Source: Paracoccus benzoatiresistens (GTDB lineage: Bacteria; Pseudomonadota; Alphaproteobacteria; Rhodobacterales; Rhodobacteraceae). Taken from it: a stretch of 64,000 nucleotides of DNA. The stretch is taken from assembly GCF_026913015.1 (NCBI RefSeq), contig NZ_JAPTYD010000013.1:1-64000 (forward strand), written 5' to 3'. The notes beneath the pieces were generated by a model that was not told the DNA's origin, did not search any database, and saw only the letters and a list, made by a program, of their open reading frames with translations. Positions 18,063 to 30,374 of this stretch are shown one piece after another. Every line of letters starts with the position of its first letter. Position 1 is the first letter of the stretch. A program made the translations under genes and the position numbers.

Positions 18063-18089
18063 GGCCTATCTCCCATTTGCCGGAACGGA

Positions 18090-18118
18090 ACGGCACTGCC
18101 ACCCATGGGCAGTGCCGT
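18090..18118 (-). terminator. sucB terminator hairpin
   Basis: An 11-bp perfect stem (ACGGCACTGCC with GGCAGTGCCGT, 7-nt loop) starts 7 bp after the sucB stop in the minus direction. The T-run is weak. It may attenuate rather than stop reading into the MAPEG-lpdA group. Confidence 0.6.
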
Positions 18119-18124
18119 CTTGTC

Positions 18125-19732
18125 TTACAGGTCCATCAGCAGGCGGCGCGGATCCTCCAGCGCTTCCTTGACGCGGACCAGGAAGGTCACGGCGCCCTTG
18201 CCGTCCACGATCCGGTGGTCATAGGACAGCGCCAGATACATCATCGGGCGGATGACGATCTGCCCTCCCACCACGACCGGGCGGTCCTGGATCTTGTGCA
18301 TCCCCAGGATCCCCGACTGCGGGGGGTTCAGGATGGGCGAGGACATCAGCGAGCCATAAACCCCGCCGTTCGAGATGGTGAAGGTGCCGCCCTGCATTTC
18401 CTGCATGGTCAGCTTGCCGTCGCGGCCCTTGGCGCCCAGTTCGGCGATCTCTTTCTCGATCGCGGCAAAGCCCTTCTGGTCGGCGTCGCGCACGACCGGG
18501 ACGACCAGGCCCGAGGGGGTGCCGACGGCGACGCCCATGTTGACGTAGTTCTTGTAGACCACGTCGGTGCCGTCGATCTCGGCATTGACCTCGGGGACTT
18601 CCTTCAGGGCGTGGCAGCAGGCCTTCACGAAGAAGGACATGAAGCCCAGCTTGACCTTGTGCTTCTTCTCGAAGGCGTCCTTGTATTCGTTGCGCAGACC
18701 CATGACGCCGGACATGTCGGCCTCGTTGTAGGTCGTCAGCATCGCCGCCGAGTTCTGCGCGTCCTTCAGGCGCCGCGCGATGGTCTGGCGCAGGCGGGTC
18801 ATCTTGACGCGCTCCTCGCGCGCGGCGTCGGCTGCCGGACGGGGGGCTGCCGGGGCAGGGGCCGCGGGCCTTGCGGCGGGCTGCGCCCTGGCTACGTCTT
18901 CCTTCATCACGCGGCCATCGCGGCCCGAACCCGTGACCTGGTCGCGGCTCACGCCCTTTTCGGCCATGGCCTTCTTGGCGGAGGGCGCATCCTCGATGTC
19001 AGAGCGCGGCTTCATCTGCTCGGGTCCCGCACCGGGCGAGCCGACATCGCCCGCAGTCGTGCCGTCCTCGCCGCCCGAGGCCGAACCGACCGGGGCCGCA
19101 GCGTTGCCATAAGCGCCCTTGTGGTCAGCCGCGCCGCTGGCGGGTTGGCTGGCCGGGGAACCCGCGCCAGCCGCGCCTTCCGTGATGATCGCAAGGCGCG
19201 CCTTGGCATCGACGGTCGCGCCTTCCTCGGCCAGGATCTCGGCCAGGATGCCCGCGGCGGGGGCCGGAACCTCGACCGAGACCTTGTCGGTTTCCAGCTC
19301 GCACAGCATCTCGTCGGCGGCCACCGAGTCGCCCGGCTTCTTGAACCAGGTGGCGACCGTCGCCTCGGTCACGCTTTCGCCAAGCGCGGGCACCATCACG
19401 TCCACGGTTTTGCCGCTCATGTTCTTCTGTCCTTCCGGGGTCTTCTGGGCCGTTTGCGGTGCGGCCTGCGGTTGTTCTTGGGTTGCATCGCTGCCCGCCT
19501 CAGCGATCTGGGCCAGCAGGGCGTCGGGGCCGACGGTTTCACCCTCCAGGGCGACGATCTGGGCCAGGGTGCCCGCCGCGGGGCTTGGCACCTCGACCGT
19601 CACCTTGTCGGTTTCCAGCTCGCACAGCATTTCGTCCATCGCGACGGCGTCACCCGGTTTCTTGAACCAGGTGGCGACGGTCGCCTCGGTGACGGATTCG
19701 CCCAGTGCGGGCACGCGGACTTCGGTAGGCAT
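18125..19732 (-). CDS. sucB: 2-oxoglutarate dehydrogenase E2 (dihydrolipoyl succinyltransferase) with two lipoyl domains
   Basis: A 535-residue E2. It has two lipoyl domains, residues about 1-76 (lipoyl Lys43 in ETDKVTVEV) and about 105-183 (Lys150 in ETDKVSVEV). A Pro/Ala linker follows, then a peripheral subunit-binding domain ([21 protein letters not shown]) and the catalytic domain ending [13 protein letters not shown] with the catalytic His. It transfers succinyl groups to CoA. ATG 19732 follows the sucA stop by 4 bp; the upstream TTG 19735 is less likely. The linker before Met105 carries GGAAGGA nine bases ahead of that ATG (19420), so a one-lipoyl product starting there is possible. 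Confidence 0.95.
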   Translation of the reverse strand: MPTEVRVPALGESVTEATVATWFKKPGDAVAMDEMLCELETDKVTVEVPSPAAGTLAQIVALEGETVGPDALLAQIAEAGSDATQEQPQAAPQTAQKTPEGQKNMSGKTVDVMVPALGESVTEATVATWFKKPGDSVAADEMLCELETDKVSVEVPAPAAGILAEILAEEGATVDAKARLAIITEGAAGAGSPASQPASGAADHKGAYGNAAAPVGSASGGEDGTTAGDVGSPGAGPEQMKPRSDIEDAPSAKKAMAEKGVSRDQVTGSGRDGRVMKEDVARAQPAARPAAPAPAAPRPAADAAREERVKMTRLRQTIARRLKDAQNSAAMLTTYNEADMSGVMGLRNEYKDAFEKKHKVKLGFMSFFVKACCHALKEVPEVNAEIDGTDVVYKNYVNMGVAVGTPSGLVVPVVRDADQKGFAAIEKEIAELGAKGRDGKLTMQEMQGGTFTISNGGVYGSLMSSPILNPPQSGILGMHKIQDRPVVVGGQIVIRPMMYLALSYDHRIVDGKGAVTFLVRVKEALEDPRRLLMDL

Positions 19733-19736
19733 CAAC

Positions 19737-22703
19737 TCATCCTTCCAGCGACAGCGCTTCGTTCACCAGGGCTTCCTGCTCGGCCTTGTGGCGCGAGCCA
19801 AGACCCGTGGCGACCGATGCGGCGGCGTTCCGGCCGACATAGCGGGCGCGGTTGTGCTTGGCCCCCAGGCGGTCCAGCGACCATTCCAGATAGGGCTCGA
19901 CAAAGCTCCAGCCGCCCTGGTTCTTGGGTTCTTCCTGGCACCAGACGATCTCGGCGTCCTTGAAGCGGCCCAGTTCCTTGACCATCGACTGCGCGGGGAA
20001 GGGATAGAACTGTTCCAGCCGCAGCAGGTAGATGTCGTCGATCCCGGCCTCGTCCCGCGCCTTCAGCAGGTCGTAATAGACCTTGCCCGAGCAGATCACG
20101 ACGCGGCGGATGCGGTGATCCGGCACCAGCGTCACGTCGGACGCGCCACGCTGCGCATCGTCCCACAGGACGCGGTGGAAGGTCGATCCGGTCTGGAAAT
20201 CCTCGGCCCGGCTGGTGGCCTTGGGATGGCGCAGCAGCGATTTCGGCGTCATCAGCACCAGCGGCTTGCGGAACCGGCGGTGCATCTGGCGGCGCAGGAT
20301 GTGGAAATAGTTGGCCGGCGTCGTGCAGTTGGCGACGATCCAGTTGTCCTCGGCGCACATCTGCAGGAAGCGTTCCAGACGCGCGGAGGAGTGCTCCGGC
20401 CCCTGGCCTTCGAAGCCGTGGGGCAGCAGCATCACGAGGCCCGACATGCGCAGCCATTTCTTCTCGCCCGAGGAGATGAACTGGTCGAACATGATCTGCG
20501 CGCCGTTGGCGAAATCGCCGAACTGCGCTTCCCACATCACCAGGGCGTTCGGTTCGGCCAGCGAATAGCCGTATTCGAAACCCAGAACCGCATATTCCGA
20601 CAGCATCGAGTCGATGACCTCGTAATGCGCCTGGCCTTCCGCGATGTGGTTCAGCGGGTAATAGCGGTCCTCGGTCTTCTGGTCGATGAAGGCCGAATGG
20701 CGCTGGCTGAAGGTGCCGCGCGTGCTGTCCTGGCCGGCCAGCCGCACGCCCTTGCCTTCCAGCAGCAGGGAGCCGAAGGCCAGCGCCTCGCCCGTTGCCC
20801 AGTCGAAGCCCTCGCCGGTCTCGAACATCTGGCGCTTGGCATCCAGCAGGCGGCCCACGGTCTTGTGCAGCGTCAGCCCCTCGGGCACCGTGGTCAGCGC
20901 GCGGCCGATCCCGGCCATGGTGGAGGGCTCGATCCCGGTTTCGCCCGAGACGTATTCGGCCCCCTCGCGATCCAGGCCCGACCACTTGCCGTCCAGCCAG
21001 TCGGCCTTGTTCGGCTTGTAGTTCTTGCCGATCTCGAACTCTTCGCCCAGGTGGTTCTGGAAGGCGGCCTTCATGTCCTCGATCTCGCCCTCGGGGATCA
21101 GCCCGTCGGCGACCATGCGCTCGGTATAAAGCTGCAGGGTGGTCTTGTGGCCCTTGATCTTGGTGTACATCGCCGGGTTGGTGAACATCGGCTCGTCGCC
21201 TTCGTTGTGACCGAAGCGGCGATAGCAGAAGATGTCGATGACCACGTCCTTGTGGAACTTCTGGCGGAACTCGGTCGCGACCTTGGCGGCGTGGACCACG
21301 GCCTCGGGGTCGTCGCCGTTCACGTGGAAGATCGGCGCCTCGACCATCAGGGCGATGTCGGTCGGATAGGGCGAGGTGCGGCTGAAATGCGGCGCGGTCG
21401 TGAAGCCGATCTGGTTGTTCACGACGATATGGATCGTGCCGCCGGTCTTGTGGCCGCGGATGCCCGACAGCTGCAGGCATTCCGCCACGACGCCCTGGCC
21501 CGCGAAGGCCGCGTCGCCATGCAGCAGGATGGGCAGCACCGTCGTGCGGTCGCGCGTGTCGCCCAGCTGGTCGCTCTTGGCGCGCGCCTTGCCCAGCACC
21601 ACGGGGTTCACGGCCTCCAGGTGCGACGGGTTGGCGGTCAGCGACAGGTGGACGGTGTTGCCGTCGAATTCGCGGTCGCTGGAGGCGCCGAGGTGGTATT
21701 TCACGTCGCCCGAACCGTCCACGTCCTCGGGCTTGAAGCTGCCGCCCTGGAATTCGTGGAAGATCGCCCGGTAGGGTTTAGACAGCACGTTGGCCAGCAC
21801 CGACAGGCGACCGCGGTGCGGCATCCCGACGACGATTTCCTTCACGCCAAGCGCTCCGCCGCGCTTGATGATCTGTTCCATGGCCGGGATCAGCGCCTCG
21901 CCACCGTCAAGGCCGAAGCGCTTGGTGCCCATGTATTTCACGTGCAGGAACTTCTCGAAGCCCTCGGCCTCGACCAGCTTGTTCAGGATGGCGCGGCGGC
22001 CTTCCTGGGTGAACTGGATTTCCTTGCCGTAGCCTTCGATCCGCTCCTTCAGCCAGGCGGCCTCCTCGGGGTCCGAGATGTGCATGAACTGGATCGCGAA
22101 GGTGCCGCAATAGGTCCGCTGCATCAGCTCGGTGATCTGGCGGATCGAGGCGATTTCCAGCCCCAGGACGTTGTCGATGAAGATCGGCCGGTCCAGATCG
22201 CCCGGCCCGAAGCCATAGGTAGCCGGGTTCAGCTCTCCATGGTCGGGCACGTCGCGCAGGCCCAGCGGGTCCAGGTCCGCATGCAGGTGGCCGCGGATCC
22301 GATAGGCACGGATCAGCATCAGCGCGCGGATCGAATCCAGCACCGCCTGGCGCATCTGGTCCTCGGTCAGGCTGACGCCCTTTTCCTCGGCCTTGGCGGC
22401 GATCTTCTTCATCGCGGCCTTGGCTTCGTCCCGGGACGCCATCGGCCATTCGCCGGTCAGCGCCGCCGTGGTTTCATCGGCGGGAACCGGAGGCCAGTCG
22501 GCGCGCTTCCAGCTGGCGCCCTCGGCCTCGCGCGCGGCATCCTCTCCGCTGTCGCCCAGGCTGCGGAAGAAGGCGTCCCAGCCTGCATCGAAGGCCTGCG
22601 GGTTCTGCGCCCACTGGCCATAGAGCTGTTCGATATAGGCGGCGTTGTGCCCTTGCAGGAAGGACGAGTCGTGGAAGTCGGCGTTGTTGGGTTGGTCGGT
22701 CAT
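19737..22703 (-). CDS. sucA: 2-oxoglutarate dehydrogenase E1 component
   Basis: A 988-residue thiamine-diphosphate enzyme that decarboxylates 2-oxoglutarate and reductively succinylates the E2 lipoyl group. Landmarks are an N-terminal [15 protein letters not shown]2-binding segment, [27 protein letters not shown], the ThDP region [19 protein letters not shown] then [13 protein letters not shown], and [19 protein letters not shown]. It is followed directly by sucB, and both probably share one transcript. The region upstream carries small lipoprotein genes and then sucD. Confidence 0.97.
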   Translation of the reverse strand: MTDQPNNADFHDSSFLQGHNAAYIEQLYGQWAQNPQAFDAGWDAFFRSLGDSGEDAAREAEGASWKRADWPPVPADETTAALTGEWPMASRDEAKAAMKKIAAKAEEKGVSLTEDQMRQAVLDSIRALMLIRAYRIRGHLHADLDPLGLRDVPDHGELNPATYGFGPGDLDRPIFIDNVLGLEIASIRQITELMQRTYCGTFAIQFMHISDPEEAAWLKERIEGYGKEIQFTQEGRRAILNKLVEAEGFEKFLHVKYMGTKRFGLDGGEALIPAMEQIIKRGGALGVKEIVVGMPHRGRLSVLANVLSKPYRAIFHEFQGGSFKPEDVDGSGDVKYHLGASSDREFDGNTVHLSLTANPSHLEAVNPVVLGKARAKSDQLGDTRDRTTVLPILLHGDAAFAGQGVVAECLQLSGIRGHKTGGTIHIVVNNQIGFTTAPHFSRTSPYPTDIALMVEAPIFHVNGDDPEAVVHAAKVATEFRQKFHKDVVIDIFCYRRFGHNEGDEPMFTNPAMYTKIKGHKTTLQLYTERMVADGLIPEGEIEDMKAAFQNHLGEEFEIGKNYKPNKADWLDGKWSGLDREGAEYVSGETGIEPSTMAGIGRALTTVPEGLTLHKTVGRLLDAKRQMFETGEGFDWATGEALAFGSLLLEGKGVRLAGQDSTRGTFSQRHSAFIDQKTEDRYYPLNHIAEGQAHYEVIDSMLSEYAVLGFEYGYSLAEPNALVMWEAQFGDFANGAQIMFDQFISSGEKKWLRMSGLVMLLPHGFEGQGPEHSSARLERFLQMCAEDNWIVANCTTPANYFHILRRQMHRRFRKPLVLMTPKSLLRHPKATSRAEDFQTGSTFHRVLWDDAQRGASDVTLVPDHRIRRVVICSGKVYYDLLKARDEAGIDDIYLLRLEQFYPFPAQSMVKELGRFKDAEIVWCQEEPKNQGGWSFVEPYLEWSLDRLGAKHNRARYVGRNAAASVATGLGSRHKAEQEALVNEALSLEG

Positions 22704-22745
22704 CTTGTCTCGCGTCCTTGACGCAATGGGGGATGGGGTGCGGCG

Positions 22746-23177
22746 TCAGGCGGCGCTGCAGGTGACGATCATCATCTGGACGCCGGGCATTGCGCTGCCC
22801 GCGCCCGGCTTGTTGGTCCGGCTGTCTTCCAGGCCGCGGCCCGCCTGGCGGCAAAGCTGCGCGGGTGCCGCGTCGATCCTGGCGGCCTCGGTCTGGGCGG
22901 GGCGGAACAGAACCGTGAAGCGGCTGTCGGCGTCACCGGAAACCGAAATCAGCGACGCCTGGTGCAACCCGGTGCGGCTGTCCACCGGCCCGGTCGGGGC
23001 GGCGGGCGCCGCCGGGGCCGCGACGGGCGGGGCAGCGGGCACCGCGGGCGTGACCACGCGCGGCGCGGCAGGCGCGGCAGGCGCCGCAGGGGCCTGCGGC
23101 ACGGGAACCGTGGCGGGCTGCACGCAACCGGCCAGGGCGCAGAGGGCAAGAAGGCTCAGCAGGCGCGGCATGTTCAT
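22746..23177 (-). CDS. Small lipoprotein with Ala/Pro linker (lipoprotein 3 of the suc cluster)
   Basis: A 143-residue product. Lipobox LALCALAGC is followed by a long Ala/Pro/Val linker and a C-terminal domain of about 65 residues with SRFTVLFRP, AAPAQLCRQ and VQMMIVTC. The two Cys (LCRQ and VTC) could form a disulfide. The C-terminal domain resembles the lipoprotein at 23674-24021 (HTVFYRG, AAPATICA, VQRMTVTC). Start ATG 23177 or 23171; the frame is open further upstream without homology. It lies between sucD and sucA. Function unknown. Confidence 0.78.
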   Translation of the reverse strand: MNMPRLLSLLALCALAGCVQPATVPVPQAPAAPAAPAAPRVVTPAVPAAPPVAAPAAPAAPTGPVDSRTGLHQASLISVSGDADSRFTVLFRPAQTEAARIDAAPAQLCRQAGRGLEDSRTNKPGAGSAMPGVQMMIVTCSAA

Positions 23178-23214
23178 GATTTGAGTTGCTGGAGTTCTGG
23201 ATGTCATGACCGCC

Positions 23215-23610
23215 TCAGGCACAGATGATGTCGATAATGGCCGCGCCGGGATCGGCGCTCGGATCGAGGCGCGGCACAGGCTCGATCCGCGCGACCCGGC
23301 GCCGTTCCAGTCCGCACAGCGCACGGGCCGCGGCCTGATCGGCCCCGGCAGGCGCGCGGGAAGGGTGATAGATCACCCGCCAGCCGAAATCCCGCCGCGC
23401 CACGGTGCGCACCGAATCGGGCGGCAGGGTGCTGGCCTCGTGCAGGTTCGTCCGGGCCGGAATGCCGCCCGGCAGGATGTCGTTGGTCGGCGCGCGCCCG
23501 CAGGCGCTCAGGGCCATCAGGGCCGTCAGCGACAGGGGCGCGATGCAACGGCGGGCGCGGGCGGAAACCCGGTCCGTCGGAAAGGCTGCGGCGCGCTGCG
23601 GCTGGTTCAC
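23215..23610 (-). CDS. Small lipoprotein (lipoprotein 2 of the suc cluster)
   Basis: A 131-residue product from GTG 23610, which has AGGGGGAT upstream and gives a plausible signal sequence ending in lipobox LMALSAC. The mature part has DFGWRVIYHP, AARALCGLERRR and a final IIDIICA, the same two-Cys layout as its neighbours at 22746 and 23674. The frame is open to 23658, but that N-terminus is not signal-like. Function unknown. Confidence 0.72.
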   Translation of the reverse strand: MNQPQRAAAFPTDRVSARARRCIAPLSLTALMALSACGRAPTNDILPGGIPARTNLHEASTLPPDSVRTVARRDFGWRVIYHPSRAPAGADQAAARALCGLERRRVARIEPVPRLDPSADPGAAIIDIICA

Positions 23611-23673
23611 GTCATCCCCCTGGCCTTGCCAGTGCCCCCATAGGTAGGCCGGGGACACTGCATTTCAAATGCG

Positions 23674-24021
23674 TCACGAGCAGGTGACGGTCATCCGCTG
23701 CACGCCCGTGCTGAACTGCGGCCCGGTCGTATCGACCGGATCGGCGGTGAACACGGTCGAGGCGGTGTTGGCGCAGATCGTCGCCGGTGCGGCGGCCACC
23801 TGCTCGGCAGTCACCGCGTCGCCGCGATAGAAAACCGTATGCTGGTTGCGGGTCCGCGACACGGCCACGACCGCCTCGGCGGGCAGGCCCGTGGCCATTG
23901 CCAGGGCCTCGGTCGAGGCGGAATCGACCGTCACGGCGGTTTCTACCCGGGTGACCGGTTCGGGCGCGCAGGCCCCCAGCACAACAGTCGAGGCGATGAT
24001 GGTAGCGGGAAGCATCTTCAT
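23674..24021 (-). CDS. Small lipoprotein (lipoprotein 1 of the suc cluster)
   Basis: A 115-residue lipoprotein: MKMLPATIIASTVVLGAC lipobox, then a domain with HTVFYRGDAVTAEQVAAAPATICA and a C-terminal VQRMTVTCS. AGGAGA precedes the ATG by five bases. It is the best-conserved of three tandem paralogues between sucD and sucA, sharing the beta-strand/LC/VTC pattern. Probably anchored in the outer or inner membrane facing the periplasm. Function unknown. Confidence 0.8.
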   Translation of the reverse strand: MKMLPATIIASTVVLGACAPEPVTRVETAVTVDSASTEALAMATGLPAEAVVAVSRTRNQHTVFYRGDAVTAEQVAAAPATICANTASTVFTADPVDTTGPQFSTGVQRMTVTCS

Positions 24022-24095
24022 CTTCAGTCTCCTGTGGTTGACCAGTGCAGTTGATCGTGCCGGGGGAACGCCCGCTTGGCGTCAGGGGTTCAGTT

Positions 24096-24980
24096 TCAGC
24101 CCTTTATGGCCTTCAGGACCGCCTCGCCCAGACCCGCGGGGCTGTCGGCCACGACGATCCCGGCGCGCTTCATCGCCTCGATCTTCGATTCCGCGTCACC
24201 CTTGCCGCCCGACACGATGGCGCCGGCATGGCCCATGCGACGGCCCGGAGGCGCCGTGCGGCCCGCGATGAAGCCGGCGGTCGGCTTCCAGTTGCCCTTG
24301 GCCTTCTGCGCGGCCAGGAACTCGGCCGCTTCTTCCTCGGCGGAACCGCCGATCTCGCCGATCATGATGATCGACTCGGTCTCGGGATCGTCCAGGAACA
24401 TCTGCAGCACGTCGATATGCTCCATCCCCTTGATGGGGTCGCCACCGATGCCCACCGCGCTGGACTGGCCCAGGCCCACGTCCGAGGTCTGCTTCACGGC
24501 CTCATAGGTCAGGGTGCCCGAACGCGACACGACGCCGACGCTGCCGCGGCGGAAGATGGAACCCGGCATGATGCCGATCTTGCATTCGTCCGGCGTCATG
24601 ATGCCGGGGCAGTTCGGCCCGATCAGGCGCGATTGCGAGCCCTGCAAGGCCCGCTTGACGCGCATCATGTCCAGCACGGGGATGCCTTCGGTGATGCAGA
24701 CGATCAGCGGGATCTGCGCGTCGATGGCTTCCAGGATCGAATCCGCCGCGAAGGGGGGCGGCACATAGATCGCGGTCGCGTTGGCGCCCGTCTTAGCCAC
24801 GGCCTCGTGGACCGAGTTGAAGACCGGCAAGCCCAAGTGTTCGCTGCCGCCCTTGCCGGGCGTCACGCCGCCGACCATCTGCGTGCCGTAGGCGATCGCC
24901 TGTTCGGTGTGGAAGGTGCCCTGGGATCCGGTGATCCCCTGGCAGATGACTTTGGTATCTTTGTTAACGAGAACGGCCAT
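24096..24980 (-). CDS. sucD: Succinate-CoA ligase subunit alpha
   Basis: A 294-residue subunit with the CoA-binding Rossmann fold ([34 protein letters not shown]) and the phosphohistidine loop [14 protein letters not shown] (the active-site His). It makes ATP or GTP from succinyl-CoA together with SucC. It begins 6 bp after sucC, and both are on one transcript. Confidence 0.97.
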   Translation of the reverse strand: MAVLVNKDTKVICQGITGSQGTFHTEQAIAYGTQMVGGVTPGKGGSEHLGLPVFNSVHEAVAKTGANATAIYVPPPFAADSILEAIDAQIPLIVCITEGIPVLDMMRVKRALQGSQSRLIGPNCPGIMTPDECKIGIMPGSIFRRGSVGVVSRSGTLTYEAVKQTSDVGLGQSSAVGIGGDPIKGMEHIDVLQMFLDDPETESIIMIGEIGGSAEEEAAEFLAAQKAKGNWKPTAGFIAGRTAPPGRRMGHAGAIVSGGKGDAESKIEAMKRAGIVVADSPAGLGEAVLKAIKG

Positions 24981-24986
24981 CTTCTA

Positions 24987-26180
<1,194 letters not shown>

Positions 26181-26292
26181 CTCGACCCCCTCGTTCGGTT
26201 CGACAGATTTGGCGGCCTCTTGCCACAACTGGGGGGCGTTCGAAAAAGGGTTTGATCGGCGGATGCTGTTAAAATCGCAGGAAGGGGCGAAA

Positions 26293-26325
26293 TGTGATCA
26301 CGGCCTGAAATCCCGTGATCACAAA
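26293..26325. promoter_or_regulatory. Paired TGTGATCAC palindromes upstream of sucC
   Basis: Two TGATCA-centred palindromes (cores 26295-26300 and 26316-26321) have centres exactly 21 bp apart, about two helical turns. The 33-bp block is 26/33 identical to the block upstream of sdhC, with all core bases conserved and the changes mostly in the spacer. It is 113 bp upstream of sucC. A dimer-of-dimers regulator is the simplest reading; the protein is unknown. Confidence 0.7.
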
Positions 26326-26335
26326 CCTGATCTGC

Positions 26336-26671
26336 TTAGTCTGCCACGCGGTTGCAATCCAGGCTCTGGCCGGTGGCTGGCGACCGCCAGGTGAGCTGAT
26401 TGTCGTTCTGCCACTGCACCTCGATTACTGAACCATCTTCCAGTGTCATGGTCGTCATCCGGTTCTGGGTCGAGAAGCCGCGGATCCTGACCGGCTGCGC
26501 GGTACTGGATGGCTGATAGAACGCGGGGGTGAATGTCACGGCCGTGGTGCCGCAATCCCAGTTGCCCATGAAGGGCAGCTGATCGGTGGGCCGGGGGGAT
26601 GTGGGCGGTGCCTGGCAGCCGGTCAGCAGCAGCACGGGCAAAAGGCCAACAGGCAGGAAGGTCCGGTTCAT
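26336..26671 (-). CDS. Small lipoprotein (111 aa)
   Basis: Lipobox VLLLTGC, then a compact beta-rich domain with FMGNWDCGTTAVTFTP and SLDCNRVAD. The two Cys probably pair. The pattern vaguely recalls MliC-like inhibitors of lysozyme, but I cannot confirm that. GGAGG lies six bases before ATG 26671. It lies between mdh and sucC on the same strand, with its own gap on each side. Confidence 0.8.
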   Translation of the reverse strand: MNRTFLPVGLLPVLLLTGCQAPPTSPRPTDQLPFMGNWDCGTTAVTFTPAFYQPSSTAQPVRIRGFSTQNRMTTMTLEDGSVIEVQWQNDNQLTWRSPATGQSLDCNRVAD

Positions 26672-26740
26672 GGTCGCCTCCGGTTACGGGAACAGGGCGA
26701 TCATAGGACGGAAGCCGAAAAACACATAACATCATGTGCA

Positions 26741-26764
26741 AAGGCGCGCCCGTGGGCGCGCCTT
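26741..26764 (-). terminator. mdh terminator hairpin
   Basis: A 10-bp perfect stem AAGGCGCGCC/GGCGCGCCTT with a 4-nt loop lies 20 bp past the mdh stop in the minus direction, followed by TTTGC. It separates mdh from the lipoprotein and sucCD. Confidence 0.7.
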
Positions 26765-26783
26765 CGACAATTTGGCGTGACGA

Positions 26784-28651
<1,868 letters not shown>

Positions 28652-28663
28652 CGCCGCAATGCA

Positions 28664-28720
28664 GCAAGATTGCGCTTGCCAATTCTGGCACCGCAGGGCA
28701 GCGTCGCGCAACAATATTGC
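28664..28720. promoter_or_regulatory. Two GCAA..TTGC inverted repeats upstream of mcl2
   Basis: GCAAGATTGC (28664-28673) and GCAACAATATTGC (28708-28720) sit in the 81-bp gap before mcl2, the second one just before the Shine-Dalgarno sequence. ScfR-family regulators of acetate and propionate assimilation (RamB, PccR) use TTTGCAAA-like sites. The match is loose, so this is only a candidate. Confidence 0.35.
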
Positions 28721-28732
28721 GAGGAGGTTCTG

Positions 28733-29575
28733 ATGGCGCGGCCCTATCGTTCGGTTCTTTACATCCCTGCCGCCAATGCCCGGGCGATGGAGAAGGCCCA
28801 GGGGCTGCCCGTCGATGCGATCATCTTCGACCTGGAGGATGCGGTCGCCCCGGCGGAAAAGCCCGCCGCACGGGATGCCCTGACTGCGGCGCTGGCGAAC
28901 GACTATGGCGACCGGGCGCGAATCGTGCGGATCAACGGGCTGGCGACCGAATGGGGGCAGGAGGACGCAGGCTTCTGCGCGACCCTCCGGGCGGATGCCG
29001 TGCTGATCCCCAAGGTGGACAGCGCAGCCGACCTGGACCGCGTGGCCGCTCTGGTTCCCGATCTGCCCTTGTGGGCGATGATGGAAACGCCGCTGGGAAT
29101 GCTCAACGCGGCGCAGATCGCCGCCCATCCCCGGCTGGAGGGGATGGTGATGGGCACCAACGACCTTGCGAAGGAATTGAACAGCCGCTTCCGCCCGGAC
29201 CGCCTGCCGATGCAGGCCGGGCTTGGCCTGTGCCTGCTGGCCGCCAAGGCCCATGGCAAGGTGATCGTGGACGGCGTCTTCAACGCCTTCAAGGACGAGG
29301 ACGGCCTGCGCGCCGAATGCGAACAGGGCCGCGACATGGGTTTTGACGGCAAGACGCTGATCCACCCCGCCCAGCTTGCCATCGCCAACCAGGCCTTCGC
29401 GCCGACGGATGCCGAGATCGACCTGGCCCGCCGCCAGATCGACGCCTTCCAGGCGGCAGCGGCCGAGGGCAAGGGCGTCGCCGTTGTCGATGGCAAGATC
29501 GTCGAGAACCTGCATGTCGAGACCGCCCGCAAGACGCTCGACCGGGCCAAGGCGATTGCGGCCATGGCCGGTTGA
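28733..29575 (+). CDS. mcl2: (3S)-malyl-CoA thioesterase / CitE-like lyase
   Basis: A 280-residue HpcH/HpaI-CitE family protein: RSVLYIPAANARAMEKA, IFDLEDAVAP (metal Asp/Glu), VLIPKVDSAADLD, WAMMETPLGMLNA, GFDGKTLIHPAQL. Malyl-CoA lyase, citrate lyase beta and malyl-CoA thioesterase share this fold. I favour the thioesterase (Mcl2) of the ethylmalonyl-CoA pathway because mch lies three genes downstream and the order mdh-mcl2-mch-sdh matches Rhodobacter sphaeroides as I remember it. The reaction is (3S)-malyl-CoA to malate plus CoA. GAGGAGG precedes ATG 28733. Confidence 0.85.
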   Translation: MARPYRSVLYIPAANARAMEKAQGLPVDAIIFDLEDAVAPAEKPAARDALTAALANDYGDRARIVRINGLATEWGQEDAGFCATLRADAVLIPKVDSAADLDRVAALVPDLPLWAMMETPLGMLNAAQIAAHPRLEGMVMGTNDLAKELNSRFRPDRLPMQAGLGLCLLAAKAHGKVIVDGVFNAFKDEDGLRAECEQGRDMGFDGKTLIHPAQLAIANQAFAPTDAEIDLARRQIDAFQAAAAEGKGVAVVDGKIVENLHVETARKTLDRAKAIAAMAG

Positions 29576-29617
29576 GGGCAGGGTGGCCCGCGTGAGCATC
29601 CAGCGAAAGGAAGCCAG

Positions 29618-30166
29618 ATGGTTCTGCTGATTTCGGGCGTCGCCCTGTGGTGGGCGGCGCATCTGTTCAAGCGCGTGGCCCCCGAACGCCGCGCCGCCTT
29701 GGGCGAGAAGGGCAAGGGGCTGGTCGCGATCCTGCTGATCCTGTCGGTCTTCCTGATGGCCCGTGGCTATGGACAGGCCGACGGCCCGGTCTGGTGGGGC
29801 CGCTCGCCCGCGACGACGGGCATCAACAACCTGCTGATGCTGCTGGCCTTCTATCTCTACGCCGCCGACGGCATGGGGACGCGCGTCACCGCGTGGATCC
29901 ATCACCCGCAACTGACGGGCTTCTCGCTCTGGGCCTTTGCGCATCTGCTGACGAATGGCGACCTGCCGTCCTTTGTCCTGTTCGGCGGGCTTCTGGTCTG
30001 GGCGCAGGTGGAAATCGTCCTGCTGAACCGCGCGGGCGCCTGGAAGCAGCGGACCGGCCCGTTCCCCGTCCGCAAGGAAATCATGGCGGCCGTGGGCGCG
30101 GTCGTCGTCATGCTGGTCGTGGGCCTGATCCACGGCTGGGTCGGACCCTGGCCATTCGGAGGCTGA
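29618..30166 (+). CDS. NnrU family membrane protein
   Basis: A 182-residue protein with about five hydrophobic segments: LLISGVALWWAAHLFKRVAP, ILLILSVFLMARGYG, NLLMLLAFYLYAADGMGTR, HPQLTGFSLWAFAHLLTNGD, then a C-terminal anchor. The NnrU family is named after a gene near nitric oxide reductase; its members resemble isomerases such as 15-cis-zeta-carotene isomerase. Function here unknown. It lies between mcl2 and mch on one strand with short gaps, probably co-transcribed. Confidence 0.88.
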   Translation: MVLLISGVALWWAAHLFKRVAPERRAALGEKGKGLVAILLILSVFLMARGYGQADGPVWWGRSPATTGINNLLMLLAFYLYAADGMGTRVTAWIHHPQLTGFSLWAFAHLLTNGDLPSFVLFGGLLVWAQVEIVLLNRAGAWKQRTGPFPVRKEIMAAVGAVVVMLVVGLIHGWVGPWPFGG

Positions 30167-30167
30167 C

Positions 30168-30374
30168 TTGACCACCCTTTACCGCTGCATCACCGAGGAC
30201 GACACCTCGCGCTTCTGCCACCGCGTCAGCGAGGCGCTGTCCCTGGGCTGGTCCCTGCATGGCAGCCCGACGATGGCCTGGGATCCCGTCAAGGCCGTGA
30301 TGCGCATGGGCCAGGCGATCACCAAGGAGGTCGAGGCCGAATACCACCCCGACATGAAGCTGGGGCAGCAATGA
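30168..30374 (+). CDS. DUF1737 family protein (68 aa)
   Basis: Small soluble protein: TLYRCITEDDTSRFCHRVSEAL, then GWSLHGSPTM, matching the short DUF1737 layout. The apparent start is TTG 30168, 1 bp after the NnrU gene stop. The stop overlaps the mch ATG by 4 bp (ATGA), so mch translation is coupled to it. Function unknown. Confidence 0.8.
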   Translation: MTTLYRCITEDDTSRFCHRVSEALSLGWSLHGSPTMAWDPVKAVMRMGQAITKEVEAEYHPDMKLGQQ

